A DNA stretch of 37,461 bases from Neptuniibacter sp048548695 (GTDB lineage: Bacteria; Pseudomonadota; Gammaproteobacteria; Pseudomonadales; Balneatricaceae). The stretch lies in NCBI RefSeq assembly GCF_048548695.1, contig NZ_JBLYIF010000020.1; one strand, 5' to 3'. The first letter of the stretch is position 1; each line of letters starts with the position of its first letter. A program made the translations under genes and the position numbers. Below, in pieces: positions 24,887 through 31,750 of the stretch. Below the pieces are notes generated by a model, which had not been told where the DNA came from, did not search any database, and saw only the letters and a program-made list of their open reading frames with translations.

Positions 24887-27625
24887 ATGGAAGGTGTACA
24901 TCGTCTGCTCAACGGCGGTTGGTTAGTTGTATTGTGCGGGTTACTGTCTGCGTGCAGTGATCCGGTAGACCCCTATACAACCGTCAGTAAAGATACCCTG
25001 AGTTATCAGGTCAGCTTTGTCGATTCATCACAGCAACGTATGCGGGTGGAAATGGACCTGCCGGTGGCAGATGCCAAGCACAATCTGGTGCTCAACGGCG
25101 GTGTCGCCGGTGAATATGATTTGCTATCCCTGCATGCGGTCAACGACCAAGGGCAGGAATACGGGGTGCGCCAAGAGGGTGCCTATGTCTACCTGACATC
25201 ACCCGCCAGCGCCAACAGCGAACGGCTGCGGGTGATCTATGAAATGCGTATTGGCGGGCTGGGTCGCCACGGCCATCAAGGTAACTTTGATGAGCGTTTT
25301 GCCGCGTTTGATGGCCGACTTTATCTATTGCCCCAACAGCAGACGCATATTCAGCAGGTGCTGGTTCGGTTCGATACCACAGGCTTGCCCAGCAACCACC
25401 GGGTGATCAGCCCCTGGCAACCGGTGGGGGATAAGAATCTGTTTCGGGTGTCGGACTACGGTGATATCTCACTGCTCTTCAAATCGCTACGGAAAACTCT
25501 GACCGCGGTCGGTCCCTTCGAATTGCATGCAGAGCAGGTGGGCGATACTCAGGTTGAGGTATACACCTATGCCGACTGGCTGCCGGCTCAACGCCAGTCA
25601 CTGACGGACACCTCGTTACGGCTGTTCCGTTATTTTAATGCGCAGTTTGGTTATGAAGTGGCAGGAGGTCCTTATCAGATCGTCTGGCATCCCACCGCTA
25701 AAGATGGCCGCAAGGTGTGGAGTGCAGTCTGGTCCAATGGCATGGCATACGAAATGGTCCCGGATAACCCGGCCGCGATGCAGCGTAACTGGGAATTGTT
25801 TGGTCACCGGGTAGCGCATCCCATTAATGAGTATGCCCCCTGGGGAATGCGCTTCGCTGAGCCGGATGAACACTGGTTTCTTGAGGGTTGGGCCAGTTAT
25901 ATCGAGCTGGTGGCCGGCGAACAGGCAGGTGTATTTAACGCGGATCAACGTTGGCAGCGGTTGTACCGCCGTTACCTCGATGGCGTCATTCGCAATCAGG
26001 GGTCGCTGGATTTTCCCCTGGCTCAGGAGCGTCAGATTAACGATGCCGCGACCAAGGAATTTATCCACTATACCAAGGCTCCTCTGGTAACGCGTTTGCT
26101 GGCGCACGCTATTTCGCAGCAGAACGGCGGCAGTAAAAGCCTGGAAGGTTTTATGGCAGAGATCTATGCCAGGCATCGGGGGTTCAGTGGTTCAGTAGCG
26201 TTAAAAGCGGCCTTGCAGGAGTATGCCGGGTTGGATGTGGCGACTTTTTGGCACCGGTATGTCGATTCCGACTCCCTGCTGTTGCCTCTGTGGCGGGCGC
26301 CGCAGCAGGCCGCTGCAATTCCCGCTCCTGATTTGGCTGGGTTGATCGGGTTGGCCTGCTCGCTACAGCAGCCAGCGGATCGGGCTAGCTTGACCGATTA
26401 CGCTTATGTACGGCATGTGTTATCGCAGTCTGATGTGGCGCAGGGCGATGCTTATCTGAGCGAGCTGCCTATGGGACTGCGGGCCCGGTTCTTCCGCGAC
26501 CGGTTGTCTGCTTATACCCAAAGTACTGTCTACCCACAGCAGCTGCCGGGCCTTGTCAGGGAAAACTGGCCGGCGGAGATAGTTCAGTTGCAACACCGCC
26601 TGACAGTGATGCAGCAGCAGGCTCTGGCTTCGCTTAACGAGGTATACCTCAAAGGTTATCGGCTGGGTTCGAAAACCCAGAGTGGTTTAGCGGTAGACCT
26701 GTCTCGCAGATTATTTACCGGTGGGGCAGGGCGGATTGCACTTAATCTGTTCTGGTTAAAAGATGGTCATAAGGTACGTTATCGGGTGCTGAAGTCTGGC
26801 GACCTGGTGTTTGAGAAGGTACGTCCGGTTAAAACGGGTTGGGCAACGACATTGACCTATTTTAGCCTAGCGCCTGCAGGTGACGGCGATGGTATTTACG
26901 CCGGTCCCGGAGATTATCAAATTGAGGTCTGGATTGAAGATGAAACCTCGCAGCGGTTAGCCTCTCTGCCGTTTCGGCTGGAGGAGGCGGCAATAGTTAA
27001 TTTGGCGTTAGGCACTGAGCGTCTAACAGCGCAGGATATTTCGGCTTATCTGCTAACCAGTGCAGCGGTGGAGCAGCCCTCAGTCGGGGCGGCGTATCGG
27101 CAACTTTTGGCAGCCCAGCAGGTGTTAGTAACGCCGGTTGCGATTGCTGACCTGCATCAGGCCAAATTGCAGCAACACATTGACCAGCAGCTGTGGCGGC
27201 AATGGGCGGAAGGTAGACTTAATCTGGTAGAGTTAACCCCGTTGCAGCAACAATTTGAGGCAATTTTGACAGCGCTCTCAGGTCAACCGGAATGGATAGA
27301 TGCAACACAGCTTATGTCGGCAAGGTTGACTGCTGAGGCGTATCAAAACCAGCCTTGCGATCAATCAGTATTTGCCAAAGACAGTTTGCTTCGTCTGACA
27401 TTGACGTACGCTAACCGGCACCAGAGAGAGTTACATTTCAGCCTGCAAAACGTACAAGGGGAAGTGGTTTGGCAGAAACAGCGACGTTCCCTGGCCAAAT
27501 ACTCCACCTACTGGGTCGATATTGGCCCGATACCTGCCATGTCTGCTGGCCGTTATCAGCTGGTGGTCATGGATCAAGCACAGCACGCGGCACCGATATT
27601 CACGCGTTGGCTTTGGGTGTACTAA
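24887..27625 (+). CDS. M61-like lipoprotein with substituted HExxH motif
   Basis: Encodes 912 residues. An N-terminal lipoprotein signal ends LLSAC, with the lipidated Cys at 23. A beta-rich N-terminal domain (about 35-190) precedes a gluzincin-type domain (about 200-440) that resembles M61 glycyl aminopeptidases, including EGWASYIELVAGEQ and, further on, SLEGFMAEIYARHRGFSG and FWHRYVDSDSLLLPLW. The expected HExxH reads HRVAH (307-311). Zinc ligands His307, His311 and probably Glu333 remain, but the catalytic Glu is Arg308. The roughly 470-residue C-terminal part has no domain I recognise. AAGGAG is 12 bases upstream of the ATG. It lies 100 bases after polA. It may be an inactive peptidase or have an altered mechanism. 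Confidence 0.75.
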   Translation: MEGVHRLLNGGWLVVLCGLLSACSDPVDPYTTVSKDTLSYQVSFVDSSQQRMRVEMDLPVADAKHNLVLNGGVAGEYDLLSLHAVNDQGQEYGVRQEGAYVYLTSPASANSERLRVIYEMRIGGLGRHGHQGNFDERFAAFDGRLYLLPQQQTHIQQVLVRFDTTGLPSNHRVISPWQPVGDKNLFRVSDYGDISLLFKSLRKTLTAVGPFELHAEQVGDTQVEVYTYADWLPAQRQSLTDTSLRLFRYFNAQFGYEVAGGPYQIVWHPTAKDGRKVWSAVWSNGMAYEMVPDNPAAMQRNWELFGHRVAHPINEYAPWGMRFAEPDEHWFLEGWASYIELVAGEQAGVFNADQRWQRLYRRYLDGVIRNQGSLDFPLAQERQINDAATKEFIHYTKAPLVTRLLAHAISQQNGGSKSLEGFMAEIYARHRGFSGSVALKAALQEYAGLDVATFWHRYVDSDSLLLPLWRAPQQAAAIPAPDLAGLIGLACSLQQPADRASLTDYAYVRHVLSQSDVAQGDAYLSELPMGLRARFFRDRLSAYTQSTVYPQQLPGLVRENWPAEIVQLQHRLTVMQQQALASLNEVYLKGYRLGSKTQSGLAVDLSRRLFTGGAGRIALNLFWLKDGHKVRYRVLKSGDLVFEKVRPVKTGWATTLTYFSLAPAGDGDGIYAGPGDYQIEVWIEDETSQRLASLPFRLEEAAIVNLALGTERLTAQDISAYLLTSAAVEQPSVGAAYRQLLAAQQVLVTPVAIADLHQAKLQQHIDQQLWRQWAEGRLNLVELTPLQQQFEAILTALSGQPEWIDATQLMSARLTAEAYQNQPCDQSVFAKDSLLRLTLTYANRHQRELHFSLQNVQGEVVWQKQRRSLAKYSTYWVDIGPIPAMSAGRYQLVVMDQAQHAAPIFTRWLWVY

Positions 27626-27640
27626 AACCGGTTAAATTTT

Positions 27641-27675
27641 ACCCACAGAACGGGAACTTTTCCCGAACTGTGGGT
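27641..27675 (+). repeat. Inverted repeat after the M61-like gene, overlapping the candidate promoter
   Basis: The arms ACCCACAG (27641-27648) and CTGTGGGT (27668-27675) pair perfectly. After a symmetric AA/AA internal loop, a second 6-bp stem (CGGGAA with TTCCCG) closes a 3-base loop. There is no U-run directly after it. It could help terminate the upstream gene or be an operator, because the GGAACTT element lies in its apex. Confidence 0.6.
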
Positions 27676-27681
27676 TCTCAA
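27653..27681 (+). promoter_or_regulatory. Candidate sigma-E/AlgU-type promoter
   Basis: GGAACTT (27653-27659) is a perfect match to the sigma-E/AlgU -35 element. After exactly 16 bases comes TCTCAA (27676-27681), close to the -10 consensus TCTGA/TCTAA. Transcription would start near 27687-27689, with no start codon for about 220 bases but a strong terminator about 115 bases downstream. Confidence 0.6.
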
Positions 27682-27687
27682 CTTTGA

Positions 27688-27804
27688 GAGCCGCGTCTGT
27701 TCTTACGCCATAAGTGGTTGCGGTTCTTATGATAATAAGCATGCATTGAAAGCCCTGAGAAACATGTCGTTCCCCTTCCCCCCGTTCTCTCAGGGCTTTT
27801 TTTT
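27688..27804 (+). ncRNA. Candidate small regulatory RNA in the polA-engB interval (Spot 42/ErsA position)
   Basis: The stretch from the inferred start to the terminator is about 115-120 nt and has no convincing reading frame. Three stem-loops can be drawn: 27691-27723 (CCGC/GCGG outer, CTTA/TAAG inner), 27726-27739 (CTTAT/ATAAG with a GATA loop) and the terminator. The terminator loop is C-rich (CCCCTTCCCCCC), suited to pairing with G-rich ribosome-binding sites. It is followed by eight Us, as in Hfq-bound RNAs. Position between polA and engB matches Spot 42 and the sigma-22-dependent ErsA. Expression is inferred, and primary-sequence homology was not tested. Confidence 0.6.
27750..27804 (+). 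terminator. Rho-independent terminator of the candidate small RNA
   Basis: An 11-bp stem (AAGCCCTGAGA at 27750-27760 with TCTCAGGGCTT at 27788-27798) leads directly into a run of eight Ts (27797-27804). The 27-base loop is much longer than usual for a simple terminator and is C-rich, which suggests it has a role of its own. Confidence 0.9.
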
Positions 27805-27917
27805 ACCCTTATGACTGAAACTCATCCGCTTAGTGACATTCCGTATAAATTTTAATCAATTATTTTCCGTATTCGGTCGACTATAGTATTTATAGTGAAC
27901 TCAAACAGGTGGCAGGC

Positions 27918-28568
27918 ATGAACGTCGATAAAGCAGGAAACTTTGGTACGTACGTTAATCAGGAGCTTAAGCCGAATAAGGTACAGGGTGAACCGTTTGG
28001 TCAGGCGGTATCTCAAGCAGCTCAGGAACGAAATGCCCTGCGTAAGGCGGAGTCCGTAGCTGAAGCAGAGCCCTCTGCTGATTTGCAGCGGGATCAGGCT
28101 ATTATTGATGCGACCTTTGGTGACGTCACGTTCAGTGCCGCTAATGAGCCTTTGGCACTGACACTGAAGACCGCGATTGAGCAGATCAATGAAGTGTTGG
28201 CGGAGGATGTTGGTCCCAGAGCGATAGAGACCAGCGTCGAGTCAGGGGCGGATTTTACACCTGAGGCGACCGCAGAACGGATTGTTTCGCTCAGTACCGC
28301 GTTGCTGGAACGTTATGCGCAGGCAAACCCAGATCTGGAGGGTACCGAACTGGTTGACCAGTTTGTCTCTGTAATCTCTGGAGGTATTGAACAAGGTTTC
28401 ACTGAAGCCAGAGATATTCTGACTGGACTGGGGGTGCTGGAAGGGGATGTTGCCACTAATGTCGATCGAACCTATGACCTGGTGCAGGATGGCCTGCGTG
28501 CTTTCTTAGAGACTAATGGCGGTACCGTTGTCGAGGAGTCGGACGGCACTGAAGCTCCGTCTGCATAG
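27918..28568 (+). CDS. DUF5610 domain protein
   Basis: Encodes 216 residues, acidic, without signal peptide or membrane segment. The central and C-terminal part (about 85-205) fits DUF5610: FTPEATAERIVSLSTALLERY, FVSVISGGIEQGFTEARDIL, and LGVLEGDVATNVDRTYDLVQDGLRAF. The N-terminal 80 residues are low in conserved features. The family is widespread in Gammaproteobacteria and its function is not known to me. The frame opens at GTG 27909, but ATG 27918 is preferred because AGGTGG lies just upstream of it and nothing precedes the GTG. A short terminator-like hairpin follows the gene. Confidence 0.8.
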   Translation: MNVDKAGNFGTYVNQELKPNKVQGEPFGQAVSQAAQERNALRKAESVAEAEPSADLQRDQAIIDATFGDVTFSAANEPLALTLKTAIEQINEVLAEDVGPRAIETSVESGADFTPEATAERIVSLSTALLERYAQANPDLEGTELVDQFVSVISGGIEQGFTEARDILTGLGVLEGDVATNVDRTYDLVQDGLRAFLETNGGTVVEESDGTEAPSA

Positions 28569-28619
28569 CCGAGTTGGCTTGTCGCAACACTGGCTCGCCC
28601 CAGTAACTGCATAGATAAG

Positions 28620-28639
28620 AGCCGCCATGTGCGGCTTTT
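28620..28639 (+). terminator. Terminator after the DUF5610 gene
   Basis: A 6-bp GC-rich stem (AGCCGC with GCGGCT) closes a 5-base loop and runs into TTTT. It lies about 50 bases after the stop. The remaining bases up to 28824 show no convincing gene or site. Confidence 0.65.
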
Positions 28640-28824
28640 GTACAGCTGTTTAAGAATATTTCATCCATGCCCGGGCTATCAAGTAAAGGTTATTAGTAAG
28701 CTGGATAAGCCTGGTTTGGTGAAGGTAGTGATGGTGGGCTTCCCCTTTTTTTCACGCCATCTGGCAAGGGTGTACTCAGGGTGCAGAGCTGGGTATACCG
28801 GGATGCTACGAGGTTGTTAACCTG

Positions 28825-29409
28825 ATGCATATTCAACGCGCTGCCAAACAGGACGCGACAGATCTAGCCCAACTGCTGAATCTGGCGGGCGAGAGAATGC
28901 CGGCATACCTCTGGCGTGCTATGGCTGCGCCGGGTCAGAACCCGATGGAGGTGGGGGCAATGCGCGCTGCCCGGGAAGAGGGCGGATTTAGCTATAGAAA
29001 TGCCAGGGTCTGTGTTTCGCAAGCAAGTGTTCAAGGCATGATTGTCTCTTACCCGCAGCCGGACGCTTTCACGACGGAGGGTCTTGATAATTATCCGGAC
29101 ATAGTCAGGCCACTGGTGCGGTTAGAAGCCGAAGCTCCGGGCAGTTGGTATATCAATGCGGTTGCGACCTTTGAACAGTATCGGGGGTTGGGTATTGCGC
29201 AGATGCTGATGCGAGAGGCTGAAACCAAAGCAGGTTCGGTAGGGGTGTCGGAAATGAGCCTGATCGTGGCATCAGAAAACCGCCGGGCCAAGGATCTGTA
29301 CGAACACCTGGGGTATGTCGAGATCGCAGCATTACCTGTCGTTCTCTACCCGGGATGTATGCATGGCGGCGATTGGTTGTTAATGACCAAACAACTGACC
29401 AGAGGATAA
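28825..29409 (+). CDS. GNAT-family N-acetyltransferase
   Basis: Encodes 194 residues. The acetyl-CoA-binding motif A is clear: YINAVATFEQYRGLGIAQMLM (about 111-131, split here around Q-x-x-G-x-G), followed by motif B with SLIVASENRRAKDLYEHLGYVE, the canonical N..A..LYE..GF/Y end of a GNAT domain. The family acetylates small amines or protein N-termini; the acceptor cannot be deduced. GAGG lies about 11 bases before the ATG. It is alone on the plus strand, convergent with engB. Confidence 0.88.
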   Translation: MHIQRAAKQDATDLAQLLNLAGERMPAYLWRAMAAPGQNPMEVGAMRAAREEGGFSYRNARVCVSQASVQGMIVSYPQPDAFTTEGLDNYPDIVRPLVRLEAEAPGSWYINAVATFEQYRGLGIAQMLMREAETKAGSVGVSEMSLIVASENRRAKDLYEHLGYVEIAALPVVLYPGCMHGGDWLLMTKQLTRG

Positions 29410-29439
29410 CCCCTGGTATTGGTCTGGCCGGTTGTTGGT

Positions 29440-30090
29440 TTATCCCTCTGATTCGCTGGCACCAGGTTGTTCTTGTGGTGGCAGTAACCACTGGTTAAGG
29501 CGCTGTTCCAGAGTTTCGACGCCCTGTTTTTTCAACGCGGAAAACAGCTGTAGTGAGACATTGTCACCCAAGGCTTCTTTCAGCTGCTTTTTCAGTTTAA
29601 GCAGGGCGCTCTGTGCCGGACCCTTTTTCAGCTTATCTGCTTTGGTTAACAGGACATGCAGTGGCATGCCTGATGCCTGACACCACTGCACCATCATTTC
29701 ATCAAACTCTTTCATCGGATGGCGCACATCCATGACCAGTACCACGCCCTGCAGGCACTCGCGCTGCTGTAAGTAATGGTCAAGGTGTCGCTGCCAGTGT
29801 TGCTTCATTTCCAGCGGCACTTTGGCATAACCATAGCCGGGCAGGTCCACCAGGCGGGTGTCTTCAAGGTTCAGATCGAAAAAATTGATAAGTTGGGTGC
29901 GGCCAGGGGTTTTCGAAGTGCGGGCCAGCTTGCTGTTATTGGTCAGGGTATTGATGGCACTGGATTTGCCGGCGTTGGAGCGTCCGGCAAATGCGACTTC
30001 GGCACCACGATCGGTGGGGCACTGGTCAAACCGCGCGGCACTGGTGGCATAACGGGCACTGTTGTAGTGAAGAGGGCGCTTATCTGACAT
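29440..30090 (-). CDS. engB: Ribosome biogenesis GTPase EngB (YsxC/YihA)
   Basis: Encodes 216 residues. This TrmE-Era-EngA-EngB-type GTPase acts in large-subunit assembly. The P-loop is GRSNAGKSS (36-44), followed by the switch region SKTPGRTQLINFF, G3 DLPGYGYA and G4 TKADK. ATG 30090 gives about 35 residues ahead of the P-loop, as in E. coli; a GTG at 30117 would add nine residues without support. The gene is usually next to polA (with a small RNA between) in Gammaproteobacteria; here the M61-like, DUF5610 and GNAT genes lie between. Confidence 0.94.
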   Translation of the reverse strand: MSDKRPLHYNSARYATSAARFDQCPTDRGAEVAFAGRSNAGKSSAINTLTNNSKLARTSKTPGRTQLINFFDLNLEDTRLVDLPGYGYAKVPLEMKQHWQRHLDHYLQQRECLQGVVLVMDVRHPMKEFDEMMVQWCQASGMPLHVLLTKADKLKKGPAQSALLKLKKQLKEALGDNVSLQLFSALKKQGVETLEQRLNQWLLPPQEQPGASESEG

Positions 30091-30164
30091 TTGTATTTGA
30101 CCGGTGGTGGGGGACACGACTAAAGGAAAAGAGATTATCGTTCCAGTTTGTGTGGATATTAGTT

Positions 30165-30170
30165 TATAAT
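30165..30170 (+). promoter_or_regulatory. Candidate -10 element upstream of the cytochrome c4 gene
   Basis: A perfect TATAAT lies 127 bases before the cytochrome c4 start. The -35 region is weak (TTCCAG at 30141, 18-base spacing), so an activator may be needed or the site may be chance. Confidence 0.35.
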
Positions 30171-30297
30171 TGCCGCCAATTTTACCCGCGATCGGGCAAA
30201 TGTCCTAGTGCGCTGGTTATTAAGTTTAAACAATCCATGCCATATGGCACACGGGTTGACTACAAAATTCTACCTTTTCAAAGAGTCTGGATGTGTC

Positions 30298-30903
30298 ATG
30301 AATAAACTACTGATCACTCTTTTGGTTGCCGTTGGTATCTCTGGTGTCGCTCACGCAGCGGGTGACAAAGCTGCAGGGAAAGAAAAATCAGCAGTATGTG
30401 CGGCGTGTCACGCAGCAGATGGCAACAGTGCCATTGCTAATTTCCCGAAGCTGGCGGGTCAGAACGACAGTTACCTGATCAAGCAGATGCAGGATATCAA
30501 GTCAGGCAGCCGTCAGGTTGTTGAAATGACGGGTCTGCTGGATAACCTGACTGATCAGGATCTGGCCGATATCGCGGCTTACTTCTCCAGTAAAACCGGT
30601 ACTGTTGGTCATGCGGCTAAAGATCTGGTTGCGCAGGGTGAGAAAATTTACCGTGCGGGTATTGCTGACAAGGGTGTTGCTGCATGTACTGCTTGCCACG
30701 CACCGACTGGTCAAGGCAACGCACAGGCAGGCTTCCCTGCGGTGGGTGGTCAGCACGCGGCCTACATCGAAAAACAGCTGAAAGCCTTCCGTGTTAATGC
30801 GCGTAACAACGACCCACAGGGCATGATGCGCGATATTGCGGCTAAGCTGAGCGATGCCGAAATCAAGGCGGTTTCCAGCTATATTCAAGGCCTGAGTAAG
30901 TAA
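30298..30903 (+). CDS. Dihaem cytochrome c4
   Basis: Encodes 201 residues. A signal peptide ends at about residue 20 (AHA before AGD). Two haem-binding motifs are CAACH (34-38) and CTACH (130-134), one per domain. Probable axial Met ligands are Met77 and Met176 or Met177. The duplicated structure and length are typical of cytochrome c4, which carries electrons to terminal oxidases in the periplasm. Start 30298 is chosen because MNKLLITLLV begins the signal peptide; an upstream in-frame extension (from 30208) has no signal character. It lies next to engB and dsbA as in Pseudomonas. A strong terminator follows. Confidence 0.95.
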   Translation: MNKLLITLLVAVGISGVAHAAGDKAAGKEKSAVCAACHAADGNSAIANFPKLAGQNDSYLIKQMQDIKSGSRQVVEMTGLLDNLTDQDLADIAAYFSSKTGTVGHAAKDLVAQGEKIYRAGIADKGVAACTACHAPTGQGNAQAGFPAVGGQHAAYIEKQLKAFRVNARNNDPQGMMRDIAAKLSDAEIKAVSSYIQGLSK

Positions 30904-30917
30904 GTTCAGCTCCGGTT

Positions 30918-30947
30918 AAAAAAAGGCAGCTTAGGCTGCTTTTTTTA
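30918..30947 (+). terminator. Terminator after the cytochrome c4 gene
   Basis: A stem GCAGC/GCTGC with the loop TTAG is extended by an A-run upstream and followed by seven or eight Ts. The A-run can pair with the T-run, so it may act in both directions. Confidence 0.85.
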
Positions 30948-31017
30948 TGTTCTGTTTCCAGAACTTATGCTGTAGTGGGCTGTCCATGCTGGCAGTATAA
31001 ATTCAAGGAGTATGATA

Positions 31018-31644
31018 ATGATTAAAAAACTGGGCGTGTGTCTATTAGTGATGCTGTTGCCACTGTCATTACAGGCGGCAGAATTTAAAGAAGGCGTGCA
31101 TTACATCAAGTTGCCGCAGCCGGTACGAACTGCGGACCCGAGTCGGGTTGAAGTGGTTGAGCTGTTTGGTTACACCTGCCCCCACTGTAATAATTTTGAG
31201 CCGGTACTGGAGCATTGGCAGAGCCAACAGCCGGAATCGGTTAAATTTGTCCGGGTTCCTGTGGTATTCAGTAAAACTTGGGAGCCTTATGCGCGGGCCT
31301 ATTATGCTTCTGAATTGCTGAAAACGCTGGATAAGACGCATCAGGCAACCTTTGATGCTATTCATATCCAGCGCAAACGGCTGAGTAATCAGTCAGTGAT
31401 CAGTTCTCTGTATGGTGATCTGGGCGTAGATACAGCGGCTTTTGATAAAATGTATAACTCATTTGCTGTGAGCATGAAGCTGAAGCAGGGTGAATCCAAG
31501 GTGCGTGGTTATGCCATTACCGGTGTGCCCTCTATGGTAGTAAACGGCAAGTACCGCATCACGGTGGACACCGCTGGTGGTCAGAAAGAGATGCTCGATG
31601 TGGTGAATTTTCTGGTCGAGAAAGAAAGCCAGATCCAAAAGTGA
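31018..31644 (+). CDS. dsbA: Periplasmic thiol:disulfide oxidoreductase DsbA
   Basis: Encodes 208 residues. A signal peptide ends at about residue 20 (LQA before AEF). The thioredoxin-fold active site is CPHC (54-57) in ELFGYTCPHCNNFEP, the classic DsbA motif. The cis-proline loop is in AITGVPSMVVNGKY. The protein introduces disulfides into exported proteins. ATG 31018 is preferred to ATG 31012, because AAGGAG lies 7 bases from the former and only 1 from the latter. No dsbB is visible. Cytochrome c4 lies just upstream. Confidence 0.95.
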   Translation: MIKKLGVCLLVMLLPLSLQAAEFKEGVHYIKLPQPVRTADPSRVEVVELFGYTCPHCNNFEPVLEHWQSQQPESVKFVRVPVVFSKTWEPYARAYYASELLKTLDKTHQATFDAIHIQRKRLSNQSVISSLYGDLGVDTAAFDKMYNSFAVSMKLKQGESKVRGYAITGVPSMVVNGKYRITVDTAGGQKEMLDVVNFLVEKESQIQK

Positions 31645-31676
31645 CCCAAGCGAGTATGAAATGATTGGGTTTGTTT
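31644..31676 (+). terminator. Weak terminator-like hairpin after dsbA
   Basis: ACCCAA (31644-31649) and TTGGGT (31665-31670) pair around a 15-base loop, followed by TTGTTT. The stem is short and starts inside the stop codon of dsbA. Confidence 0.35.
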
Positions 31677-31750
31677 CCTTATTAGAGTCTGGTTGATCTA
31701 AGATAGAGTCAGCGTTAGTGCGCTTCATTTCAAGTTGTCAGGACTGCTAA

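Noticed and set aside
27688..27804. Reading the small RNA region as a small protein gene
   Set aside because: There is no start codon with a ribosome-binding site followed by an open frame of useful length, while promoter, stems and terminator fit a non-coding RNA.
28629..28820. 63-codon open frame after the DUF5610 gene
   Set aside because: It starts inside the terminator hairpin, has no Shine-Dalgarno and its translation has no pattern of a real protein.
30208..30297. 30-residue N-terminal extension of cytochrome c4
   Set aside because: It would bury the signal peptide; the ATG at 30298 starts a normal one.
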